Below are positions 1-6,713 of a DNA stretch of 7,926 bases, piece by piece. The stretch spans positions 1-7,926 of the forward strand of contig CAVWAK010000048.1 of assembly GCA_963752745.1 (NCBI GenBank). The letters run 5' to 3'. Under the pieces are notes generated by a model that saw only the letters and a list, made by a program, of their open reading frames with translations, was not told the origin of the DNA and ran no database searches. Source of the stretch: Thiogranum sp963752745 (lineage in GTDB: Bacteria > Pseudomonadota > Gammaproteobacteria > DSM-19610). The position numbers and the translations under genes are program-made. Position 1 is the first letter of the stretch. Every line of letters begins with the position of its first letter.

Positions 1-145
1 GAACTGTTTATGCACCTGTGCCCAGGCCGGCCCAGGACTGGTAGATGGAAAATTTTACGCTCTACGGCTATCCTTTTATTTGAAATCACTCTAGAATACC
101 TGTTCAACAGATTGAATTAGTTGGTAAATCGTCAGGAATTCACCT

Positions 146-1365
146 ATGTCCAGAATTGTTATCAATAATCTGCTGTTATCTCTTGGGCTGCTGGGCTTGC
201 TTGGCGTGCCGTCAGTCAGCCTTGCCAAGGCACATTACGATGTGTCTTACCTGTGGCACCGGGACAGTGCCAGTGTTCTCGATTACCGCAAGCAGGTTGC
301 GCGGATTCTAGGGCCGGCAGTTTCCAGGAAACTCAAAGTGGTCGTCAACGACGATCTGTTTGGCCTGGTCTATCATCGTCGTGGAGACAGCGTCCAGGCG
401 AATAAGGTCGCGAAAACCCATACCCGGCTGTTACGTTCCAGAGGGTTGGAGGCGGCAGCCGCTGTACGTTCCCGAAACTGGACATTGTTAGACGACGACG
501 GGGCGCAGCCAGTGATGTCCACTTTGGTCAGTACCGCCAGCAATCCGCGTAGCTCGAAGAGTAAAGTAGAGCGCGACCAGGAAATTCTCGACGTCGAAAC
601 AGCTGTCGAGAGCTACATCAAACGCCTGCGTCAGCAGGGCAAGATTGCAGACGATGAGCGCACCGGCTGGTCGGTATACGATTTTACCACTGGCGAAAAG
701 CTGGTCACCATTAATGAGGACGTGCAATTCCAGGCGGCCAGCCTGGTCAAACCTTTTATCGCAGCCGCATTCTTCCACAAGGTGAAGGAGGGCGAACTCG
801 TCTACGGCAGCAAGAGCCGACGATCACATGGAACGTATGATCCGGTATTCCGATAATGAGTTCCACCAACTGGATTACGCGGCAGGTGGGTGGTCCTGCA
901 GCAGTGGAAAGGATATTGAAGCAGCGTTACCCAAAGATTTTTCGCGATACCCGCCTGGTCGAGTATATTCCAGCCAATGGCCGTACCTACCGTAACAAGG
1001 CATCCGTCCACGATTACAGTCGTTTTCTATACGCGGTATGGACAGAAGGAATGGCCGGTGCGCGTGAAATCAAACAGCTGATGTCCACGACTTCGACTGA
1101 CCGCATTTACTCCGGGGCCAGCGACGTTCCCAAGGGTACCAGGGTTTACAATAAAACCGGCAGCACGGCGCGTGTCTGCGGTGACATGGGTATCCTTAGC
1201 GTCAAGGGCCGCAACGGAAAGCGCTACCCCTATACAGTGATCGGCGTTATTGAAAAGCAACGAAGCGCTTCCAACTACACAACCTGGATCCGTTCACGTA
1301 GCGATATCATCCGCAATGTATCAAACATCGTCTATAAAGGGATTGCGCAGCACCATGCTTTGTAA
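146..1365 (+). pseudogene. Exported beta-lactamase-like serine hydrolase, broken by two frameshifts
   Basis: Secreted or periplasmic serine hydrolase of the class A beta-lactamase-related fold (Beta-lactamase2 type). An AGGAA ribosome site (134-138) precedes the ATG by 7 bases. The N-terminus has a signal peptide: a short charged start, a leucine-rich core, and a likely cut after VSLA near residue 27. The nucleophile motif SLVK is at residues 199-202 (740-751). The frame then drifts: HMERMIRYSDN is read one frame on (825-857), carrying the SDN motif, and SSTNWITRQVGG continues in the third frame from 859. The KTG triad is at 1153-1161. Removing one base near 821-824 and one near 858 restores about 405 residues with all three motifs in the family's order. 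The actual substrate is unknown; the protein may not be a true beta-lactamase. Either a recent pseudogene or a gene carrying sequencing errors. The family call is firm; the cause of breakage is inference. Confidence 0.82.
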
Positions 1366-1653
1366 GGCGGGTTCTAATGTATCCGTGACATGCAGGTATG
1401 GCCGGGGAGCAGGCGGGTGATTGCGTTATATTAGGCATACCCTGGTTTTTGCCGTCCGGGTCATGGGATCTCGGCATGAGGGATAGCTATGAGGCGAATG
1501 GTTTATGGCTCGCCTCCAGTTCGTTGATTTTCCGTTCACCCCGCATTTCAGTTGTTTGCGAGCTACTGCTATTATGCGATGCACATACGACGTGCTCTCA
1601 CCGCGTCGACCGAGAAGTTTGTTCATTTACCTGTAAAGCAGATATAGATAAGC
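1366..1653. other. Intergenic region with one small hairpin
   Basis: No supported gene. It contains a perfect 7-bp inverted repeat, GAGGCGA (1491-1497) and TCGCCTC (1510-1516), with a 12-base loop. No T-run follows, so it is not a clear intrinsic terminator. An open frame at 1398-1673 has no recognisable domain and runs into the next gene in another frame. I see no confident promoter for the downstream gene. Confidence 0.4.
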
Positions 1654-3009
1654 ATGCAAGACCGCGAGCCTAAATCCGGCAACAGCCAGCAACCTAAAGT
1701 CTATGCGGATAAACTGGCAGTAAAATTTGATGAGGCTTTGAAGTCACACCAGGCTGGAAAGTTACAGAAGGCCAAAAAGCTCTATCAGAAAGTGTTGAAG
1801 ATCAATCCTGGCTGCAACGATGCTCTGCATATGCTGGGCCTGATCGCGCATCAGTCCGGTGACAACGATACAGCGATACGGCTTTACAGAAAAGCGATTG
1901 CCAATAATCGCAACAGTCCGGAATTGTGTGCCAATTTTGGTAATGCGTTACTGGCAACCGGGAGGACGGAAGAAGCGATCACAGCCTTCGGAGATGCAAT
2001 TGTCATCAATCCGAATTTCGCTCTGGCACATAATAACCTTGGAAACGCCTTATCCATTAGTGGCAAGAAAGACGAAGCTATGGCGTCATTCAAGAAAGCC
2101 ATCGCACTAATACCGAATTATGCACAGGCATACTTCAATCTTGGAAACCTGTTGTATGAAACCGGAAAGCTGGACGAAGCAATTTCCAGTTTCAGACAGG
2201 CGATTGTCATAGAACCAGTATTCACCAGGGCTATGAACAACCTTGCCAAGCTCCTGATGGACAAAGGCGACAACGCAGAAGCCGCCTCTCTGTTCGAACG
2301 TGTCCTCGAACTCGACAAAAATAATGGAGTGGCACAACATCTGCTGGCGGCGCTACAAGGCAGGACCACAACTACAGCGCCGGAAAGTTACGTGGCCGGG
2401 CTGTTTAATGGCGCTGCTGGAAACTTTGACCGCCATCTGGTTGAGGTGCTCGAATATAAAGTTCCCCAATACCTGAAGACGGCAGTAAGCGCCGCTCTGG
2501 ATGAAGAAAATAATTCGCTGGATATTCTCGACCTCGGCTGTGGAACGGGCTTGTGTGGCCCATTATTCGGGCCACAGGCAAAAAAGCTGGTCGGTGTGGA
2601 CCTGGCTCCCGGGATGTTGGAACAGGCAGCAGAACTCGGTGTCTATGATCGATTGATAACGGGCGATATCAGCTCCGTGTTACGTAACTCAAAATCCGCT
2701 TATGATGTTGTCCTCGCAGCAGATGTCTTCATTTATGTCGGAGAACTGGAGCGCGTATTCGAGGCTGTAGAAAGGGCTCTGAAACCCGGCGGGTTGTTTG
2801 CTTTTTCGGTTGAGTCCGGAAATGACGGTGATGGATATTCCTTGCTGGCTACAGGCCGGTACGCGCACTCCGTCAGTTACATCAAAACGGTAGCGGCAGC
2901 GACAGGCTTGCGAGAAGTGAATATGGATGCGAAGGTGCTGCGTATTGACAGGGGTACTCCGATAAACGGGCACATTTTTGTCTTAATCAGTAAAAAGCCC
3001 AGGCGATAG
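1654..3009 (+). CDS. TPR-repeat class I SAM-dependent methyltransferase
   Basis: Cytoplasmic 451-residue fusion of a protein-binding TPR array and an S-adenosylmethionine-dependent methyltransferase. Six TPR units repeat every 34 residues, starting near 21, 55, 89, 123, 157 and 191, with typical endings such as AIVINP and VLELD. A linker with the YVAGLFNGAAGNFDRH segment (246-261) follows; similar segments occur in TPR-methyltransferases. The catalytic domain shows motif I DLGCGTG (293-299), the ribose-binding acidic residue D316 in VGVDLAPGML, the ADVFIYVG motif (356-363) and KPGGLFAFSVE (377-387). There is no signal peptide or membrane segment. The TPRs probably choose the partner or substrate; the methyl acceptor cannot be read from sequence. 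No strong ribosome site precedes the ATG, so the start is the weakest part. Transcribed alone: broken gene upstream, strong terminator at its 3' end. The frame is intact. Confidence 0.92.
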   Translation: MQDREPKSGNSQQPKVYADKLAVKFDEALKSHQAGKLQKAKKLYQKVLKINPGCNDALHMLGLIAHQSGDNDTAIRLYRKAIANNRNSPELCANFGNALLATGRTEEAITAFGDAIVINPNFALAHNNLGNALSISGKKDEAMASFKKAIALIPNYAQAYFNLGNLLYETGKLDEAISSFRQAIVIEPVFTRAMNNLAKLLMDKGDNAEAASLFERVLELDKNNGVAQHLLAALQGRTTTTAPESYVAGLFNGAAGNFDRHLVEVLEYKVPQYLKTAVSAALDEENNSLDILDLGCGTGLCGPLFGPQAKKLVGVDLAPGMLEQAAELGVYDRLITGDISSVLRNSKSAYDVVLAADVFIYVGELERVFEAVERALKPGGLFAFSVESGNDGDGYSLLATGRYAHSVSYIKTVAAATGLREVNMDAKVLRIDRGTPINGHIFVLISKKPRR

Positions 3010-3027
3010 TCTTGCCTGGGCTTTTTT
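2992..3027 (+). terminator. Intrinsic terminator overlapping the methyltransferase stop codon
   Basis: Perfect 13-bp stem: 2992-3004 (AAAAAGCCCAGGC) pairs with 3014-3026 (GCCTGGGCTTTTT) around a 9-base loop, and a T-run continues to 3027 with more Ts to 3034. The left arm encodes the last residues of the methyltransferase, and its TAG stop (3007-3009) lies in the loop. The A-rich left and T-rich right flanks could allow termination on the minus strand too. Confidence 0.9.
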
Positions 3028-3205
3028 GTTTTTTGCGATCTGCTACTGATCCATAATTTCCGTCGCCGACTTTCGACCGTGGACTATCGATTGTTAGGCG
3101 GCTTCGCCTTTCAAGCATTAGCGTACCGGCAAATTTAGGACGAGAAAAAGTAGCGAGCAGCCAGTACTGCTGGTTCCGGGATCAAGATTGACTATAGTTA
3201 CAGGT

Positions 3206-3691
3206 ATGAAACTGTATCTGGTACAGCACGGCGCCGCATGTACTAAAGACGTTGATCCCGAGCGCCCCCTGAGCGACGCTGGCAGGGCTGATGTAGAGCG
3301 GCTGGCCGCACTTCTCGGGCTTGCAGGTGTGCGGGTAGAACGGGTGATACACAGCGGCAAGCTCCGCGCTGCGCAGACGGCGGAGTGTCTGGCGGCTGCA
3401 GTGGCGCCGGGAGTGGCGCTTGAGTCGAGCGGCATCATCAACCCGAATGACAACCCCAAGGCGTTTGACTGGCAAAGTGGCAGCTGGGATCACAACACGC
3501 TGGTTGTCGGGCATTTGCCCTTTATGGCTAAACTCGTGGCACACCTGGTCAGCGGTGATGAAAACCGGCCTGTCACTGCTTTTCAGCCCGGCAGCATTGT
3601 CTGCCTGGAACGGGAAGATGGCAGCGAATGGCGGATCAACTGGATGATTCGGCCGGAATTGCTCTATAAGATCCCGCTATGTAGCCCTTGA
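3206..3691 (+). CDS. sixA: SixA-type phosphohistidine phosphatase
   Basis: 161-residue histidine phosphatase of the SixA branch, expected to remove phosphate from phosphohistidine in proteins (in E. coli, the HPt domain of ArcB; in other work, PtsN-pathway components). The start MKLYLVQHGAA carries the catalytic-histidine motif as QHG rather than the usual RHG, a variant I believe recurs in this family. The substrate-side motif RVIHSGKLRAAQTAE follows, and a second conserved histidine sits in VVGHLPFM. Length matches the family. The ATG at 3206 is chosen because SixA proteins begin exactly there; an in-frame TTG at 3188 would add six unlikely residues. No Shine-Dalgarno is evident, and a TATAGT hexamer ends at 3199. 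The gene converges on the next one with four bases between stops, so its terminator, if any, must lie inside that gene. Confidence 0.9.
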   Translation: MKLYLVQHGAACTKDVDPERPLSDAGRADVERLAALLGLAGVRVERVIHSGKLRAAQTAECLAAAVAPGVALESSGIINPNDNPKAFDWQSGSWDHNTLVVGHLPFMAKLVAHLVSGDENRPVTAFQPGSIVCLEREDGSEWRINWMIRPELLYKIPLCSP

Positions 3692-3695
3692 GTAC

Positions 3696-4115
3696 TTACC
3701 CGGGCATCTCCAGCTCCGGGGGCGGCGGTGGCGGAGTAGGTGCGTTCTGATGAACGATCAGGTGCCAGCCATGGTCGTCTTTCCTGTAAATATTTGTACC
3801 GTAAAATGGCGGCGGTGGCGGCGTACCCGGTGGCACTTTCTGGATGGTTTCTTCGACCTGGTGGATGGCGATGTCATCGGTTTGAATCCAGTTCAGGTGG
3901 GTGACTGATAACTCCACGCCCTGGCCCTGAGATAACAGGTGAGAAAAGACCTCCTCTATGTCCTTGCGGCCCTGAATCAAGGGGTACATGGGTAACAGAC
4001 AACAGATGTCATCAGTGTCCGCCCAGACCGAAAGCAACCGGTTCAGGTCACATTCTTCCAGCGCATCGTAAAAATCATCCTCAGCTTCCTGAGGCGTGTT
4101 ATAGGTGTGGGGCAT
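3696..4115 (-). CDS. NTF2/SnoaL-like (DUF4440-type) small protein with polyproline runs
   Basis: 139-residue cytoplasmic protein of the nuclear-transport-factor-2-like fold, a cone-shaped domain used by ketosteroid isomerases and many ligand-binding proteins. Family features are the N-terminal helix (TPQEAEDDFYDALEECD), WADTDDICCLLPMYPLIQGR (31-50) and the closing strands FYGTNIYRKDDHGWHLIVHQ (104-123). A GGAAAG ribosome site lies about 8 bases before the ATG. The oddity is two proline runs: five at 99-103, inside the domain just before the FYGTNIY strand, and six at 128-133 in the tail. Such runs normally stall ribosomes and need elongation factor P. The enzymatic role is unknown; the family predicts a fold rather than a reaction. 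It is tail-to-tail with sixA. Confidence 0.82.
   Translation of the reverse strand: MPHTYNTPQEAEDDFYDALEECDLNRLLSVWADTDDICCLLPMYPLIQGRKDIEEVFSHLLSQGQGVELSVTHLNWIQTDDIAIHQVEETIQKVPPGTPPPPPFYGTNIYRKDDHGWHLIVHQNAPTPPPPPPELEMPG
3721..3821. repeat. 14-bp direct repeat encoding the two polyproline runs
   Basis: The string GGCGGCGGTGGCGG occurs at 3721-3734 and again at 3808-3821. On the minus strand both copies are read in frame as consecutive proline codons. Confidence 0.75.
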
Positions 4116-4307
4116 GTGGTCTTTCCGTGATGATTACTCGTAAATGGTTTCATCGCCGGCTATCAGAATCAAGCGTATTTTAAGCAGTGTCAGACGAGCC
4201 GTTTTTTTACTGACAATGTGCGGACAGGTGTGACCGGGGAGGGGTTGGCTATGGCCGGAGGTTAAGGCGAAGGCCAAAGGACCGGGTCGCGGAACTGACA
4301 AGGGTAA
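4116..4307. other. Intergenic stretch without a recognisable gene
   Basis: Contains the leader of the minus-strand NTF2-like gene. A run of seven Ts (4202-4208) follows AGCCG, which could pair with CGGCT about 40 bases earlier, but the 5-bp stem and long loop make a terminator doubtful. No coding signal is convincing on either strand. Confidence 0.4.
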
Positions 4308-4684
4308 TCAGCTTCGCATCGGGCCCCGTTTCAGCATACTGCAAGCGCCTTCCCCGCCTCCCTGATGCGAAGCGATGCTCATACTTTGACCTGCGTCAGT
4401 GACAAGTATAGGGCAGGAATCCGGTATCTGCCGCAGTCGTTCGGTATTGACCTGGGCTGGCACAAAAGTGTCCAGTCGCCGGGCGTGAGAATAATTCCAG
4501 AAAAGCACCAGCTTTTGCAGCTGGATATAATGCTGTAAACCGGTTTCGCCATCCGCGGCGCCTGTCGGGAACAGGTCGTAGTTAGTCTCGCGATTAATCA
4601 GGTTTGTGACCCCGGTTTGATTTCCGGGAATTTCTGTTCCAGATAGTTTTCCACAGGCCGCACTGGTACCGGCAGTGCTTTCAA
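4308..4684 (-). pseudogene. Decayed minus-strand coding remnant, family unknown
   Basis: Read leftward, a coding-looking segment starts near 4684 (LKALPVPVRPVENYLEQKF, then PEIKPGSQT) and meets TGA at 4598-4600. A neighbouring frame then continues: NLINRETNYDLFPTGAADG, LQHYIQLQKLVLFWNYSHA, RRLDTFVPAQVNTERLRQI, PDSCPILVTDAG, ending at a stop at 4308. Composition and codon choice look protein-coding in both parts, and a single missing base near 4600 would join them. The last 20 residues (HQGGGEGACSML and on) look less natural and overlap an inverted repeat. There is no good start codon or ribosome site, and the 5' end runs into the divergent cyclic-nucleotide-binding gene. I do not recognise the family. 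It could be a dying gene or a small gene with one sequence error. Confidence 0.45.
4311..4373. repeat. 10-bp perfect inverted repeat
   Basis: GCTTCGCATC (4311-4320) and GATGCGAAGC (4364-4373) are exact reverse complements, separated by 43 bases; two more GG/CC pairs follow after one mismatch. No T-run is next to it. It could be an RNA hairpin, a protein-binding site or the scar of a small element. Confidence 0.5.
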
Positions 4685-4727
4685 TCTGAACCTTATGGAT
4701 TCAGATACACAACCCTATGGGGGCTAC

Positions 4728-5204
4728 ATGGCTGACAGTAATCTTGATTTCCTGAGCAGGCTTCCCCTGTTTCAGGAGCTTTCCCTGGATGAAATATCGA
4801 TCCTGGATCAATATCTGGGGCTTCTGGAACTGGCGAAGGGCGACACCGTTTTTGATGAAGGCGAAAGCGGCGAGTTTGTCTGTTTTGTCGTTAACGGGGA
4901 ACTGGAAGTCCTGAAAAAATCGCCTGGCGGGGATTCGAGTACGATTACGAAGCTGGGGAAAGGGCAGACGATCGGTGAGATGGCGTTGATCGATGAGTTG
5001 CCACGTTCAGCAACAGTAAGAGCGCGTAGTCCGTCATCACTGACAGTCCTGTCGCGTAAGGGCTTCGAAGAGCTGGCTGGACAGTCTCCCGAGATAGCGA
5101 TCAAGATTCTGAAGTATCTCGCCCGCAGCCTCAGTCTCAATCTGCGTAAAACTTCCAACAGGGTATCCGATCATCTTGACGCTGATCAATCCGCAAGCGG
5201 TTGA
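4728..5204 (+). CDS. Stand-alone cyclic-nucleotide-binding domain protein
   Basis: 158-residue soluble protein made of one cyclic-nucleotide-monophosphate-binding domain of the CAP/PKA-regulatory type. It has the N-terminal helices (LSRLPLFQELSLDEISILD), the beta-barrel (GDTVFDEGESGEFVCFVVNG) and an intact phosphate-binding cassette IGEMALIDELPRSATV: the glutamate (84) contacts the ribose and the arginine (93) the phosphate. A C-terminal helix (ILKYLARSLSLNLRKT) resembles the hinge helix of CAP proteins, but no helix-turn-helix or catalytic domain follows, so it must act through a partner. ATG 4728 is preferred: a GGGGG stretch lies just upstream and the product starts close to the domain. 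ATG 4695 would add 11 residues and has no ribosome site. cAMP or cGMP binding is inferred from the cassette. Confidence 0.87.
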   Translation: MADSNLDFLSRLPLFQELSLDEISILDQYLGLLELAKGDTVFDEGESGEFVCFVVNGELEVLKKSPGGDSSTITKLGKGQTIGEMALIDELPRSATVRARSPSSLTVLSRKGFEELAGQSPEIAIKILKYLARSLSLNLRKTSNRVSDHLDADQSASG

Positions 5205-5212
5205 GTACCGGT

Positions 5213-5235
5213 AGCTGCATATCATTAATGCAGCT
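5213..5235. terminator. Hairpin after the cyclic-nucleotide-binding gene, possible terminator
   Basis: A perfect 8-bp stem, AGCTGCAT (5213-5220) with ATGCAGCT (5228-5235), and a 7-base loop lie just after the stop at 5204. No clean T-run follows, so it may be a weak or Rho-assisted terminator, or only an RNA 3' end structure. Confidence 0.35.
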
Positions 5236-5300
5236 CACGAGCGGCGATTTTCTGTTGCGACAGGTCGGCACCCGCATACGAGGCATGATCCATAAGACCG

Positions 5301-5396
5301 ATACTGTTACCCGGCTGGGTGCGGCATAGCGCCTATATAATACTTTAAATATATAGTGCAACTATATGTAATATAAGTAATATAGTAACAGTATTA
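5301..5396. repeat. AT-rich block with nested inverted repeats between convergent genes
   Basis: ATACTGTTAC (5301-5310) is the exact reverse complement of GTAACAGTAT (5385-5394). Inside it, TAATACT (5338-5344) matches AGTATTA (5390-5396), and ATATAGT (5351-5357) matches ACTATAT (5361-5367) around GCA. The right arm can thus pair with either of two left partners. The block is much richer in A+T than its surroundings and ends at the cyclase stop codon. Confidence 0.6.
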
Positions 5397-5400
5397 CGCT

Positions 5401-6330
5401 TTAGAATATTTTAACCTGGTTGCGGCCTTTCTTTTTGGCTACATAAAGTGCATCGTCAGCTTTTGTCAAAAGTGATTCGATATCTTTATCATCACTGCTG
5501 CGTGTGACTACGCCAAAGCTGGCGGTAATACTGATTGCATGTTCCTCGTTCTTTATAACAATTTTTTCGATTGCAATTCTTAAGCGCTCGGCGAGTTTAG
5601 CCGCCTCTTCGATGCCTGTTTGAGGTAGAACAACGGCAAATTCTTCGCCACCCATGCGCGCAACAATATCTATATCCCGAACTGAATTCTGCAAAGGCAG
5701 TGACAACTTCTTCAATACCTTATCGCCAAACGTGTGGCCATAGTTATCATTGATCATTTTAAAATGATCAATATCAATCATTATTACGGATATAGGGTGA
5801 TTGTATCGTTGTGACTGTCTGAAAGCCTGATGGCTCTGTTCAAAAAAGGCGCGGCGATTATTCAGCCCGGTCAATTCATCTTTATGGGCCAGTTCTTCGG
5901 CGCGTATTTTTGCTACTTGCAGCTCTTCCTCGGCATGCTTTCTGTCGGTAATATCGGTAGCAATTTCTATTCTTACCAGGCGCCCGTCCGTCCAGCGAAT
6001 GGCCTGGTCCCGGCACTGATACCAGTGCTTGTTTACGGTGTTTCGAAATTCCCAGACATATACACCTGATGGCTGCCCCGTGGTGTCCAGCAGGCGATCA
6101 TTGGTGCAAAAAGAACAGGGGCCATTCTGCCCATCCTGCAGCACCTTCCAGCAGGTCTTGCCTTGAATGTCGCCCCAAATGTTTCTGCCGTATTCATTGG
6201 TATACAGCAGTTCATAGGTCTGCATATCCGACACATAAACCAGGGCGTCGAGACTGTCCAGAATAGTCAAAATACTACGATAACTTTCATCATCGGTATT
6301 TTGCTGTTTTCTGTGGGCCGGTTTAGCCAT
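5401..6330 (-). CDS. PAS-GGDEF diguanylate cyclase
   Basis: 309-residue cytoplasmic enzyme predicted to make cyclic di-GMP from two GTP. Residues 17-130 form a PAS sensor domain ending in the typical ATDITDRKHAEEEL. It holds three cysteines in one segment, C60, C72 and C75 (CSFC), which could bind a metal or sense redox state. A short helix (131-150) links to the GGDEF domain (about 151-309): DELTGLNNRRAFFE, the metal-binding DIDHFKMIND (186-195) and the active-site loop GGEEF (227-231). RDID (218-221), five residues before that loop, matches the product-inhibition I-site RxxD, so feedback by c-di-GMP is likely. No membrane segment or EAL domain is present. The frame is intact and length is ordinary. 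The ATG has only a weak ribosome site. It converges on the cyclic-nucleotide-binding gene; a PAS remnant lies upstream on the same strand. Confidence 0.93.
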   Translation of the reverse strand: MAKPAHRKQQNTDDESYRSILTILDSLDALVYVSDMQTYELLYTNEYGRNIWGDIQGKTCWKVLQDGQNGPCSFCTNDRLLDTTGQPSGVYVWEFRNTVNKHWYQCRDQAIRWTDGRLVRIEIATDITDRKHAEEELQVAKIRAEELAHKDELTGLNNRRAFFEQSHQAFRQSQRYNHPISVIMIDIDHFKMINDNYGHTFGDKVLKKLSLPLQNSVRDIDIVARMGGEEFAVVLPQTGIEEAAKLAERLRIAIEKIVIKNEEHAISITASFGVVTRSSDDKDIESLLTKADDALYVAKKKGRNQVKIF

Positions 6331-6372
6331 CGGTAAAAGTCCGTGTAAATCCTGCGATTGTCACCGGTGAGT

Positions 6373-6404
6373 ACTATAGGGACGGCAGCTACTAAAAGAG
6401 TCAA
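6373..6404 (-). promoter_or_regulatory. Possible promoter of the diguanylate cyclase gene
   Basis: On the minus strand TTGACT (6404-6399) is followed by TATAGT (6378-6373), 43 bases before the cyclase ATG. Both hexamers resemble sigma-70 elements, but the 20-base spacer is longer than the usual 16-18, so this is tentative. Confidence 0.22.
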
Positions 6405-6431
6405 CTTGATGGCTTTGTCGTCCAGCCAGGG

Positions 6432-6713
6432 TTAAACCTTTAGTCTTGCACCCGGTTGCAGGTTAGCTAGACCGCTACTGGGGGGTGCGGTTATGTCACG
6501 CATGACACCGATTACCATCAGTTCGTCGATCCCGACCCGATTCATACTGACTTCTGTCCAGCGGGGTTCGGCGTGGAGTGGTGCGAGTTCCATCTCAAAC
6601 TGTACCGACTGGCCGTCAAGAACCCGCAGAAACTGCTCCCTGAATAATGCTTCCGAGGATTCGATGCCTAAATGCTGGAAGAGTGGAGTATTTGTCGCTA
6701 TTTGGACGTCCGG
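6432..6713 (-). pseudogene. PAS-domain remnant without a start codon
   Basis: A 93-codon open minus-strand frame bounded by stops at 6714-6716 and 6432-6434. It reads as the second half of a PAS fold: LFQHLGIESSEALFREQFL, RVLDGQSVQFEMELAPLH, PRWTEVSMNRVGIDELM and the closing strand VIGVMRDITAPP. That last motif is the usual PAS C-terminal strand plus DIT signature. There is no ATG, GTG or TTG at a sensible place, and the first half of the domain is missing, so it is probably the tail of a lost or truncated sensor. It lies on the cyclase's strand, ending about 100 bases before that gene starts, so a former multi-PAS cyclase is possible. The same DNA is open on the plus strand (6493-6717), but that product is low-complexity and serine-rich. 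Confidence 0.62.

Noticed and set aside
1..145. Possible C-terminus of an upstream gene
   Set aside because: Short open stretches exist in several frames at 1-120, but none shows a family motif, so nothing can be called.
146..1365. Acquired antibiotic-resistance beta-lactamase
   Set aside because: It has the SxxK, SDN and KTG motifs but the surrounding sequence resembles chromosomal serine hydrolases; there is no mobile context and the frame is broken.
1491..1516. 7-bp hairpin as a terminator for the serine hydrolase
   Set aside because: No T-run follows and the loop is long; kept only as a note on the intergenic region.
1398..1673. Plus-strand open frame of 91 codons before the methyltransferase
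   Set aside because: No recognisable domain, no ribosome site, and it overlaps the methyltransferase start in another frame.
3118..3544. Two minus-strand open frames over sixA
   Set aside because: Low-complexity antisense products; sixA on the plus strand has family motifs along its whole length.
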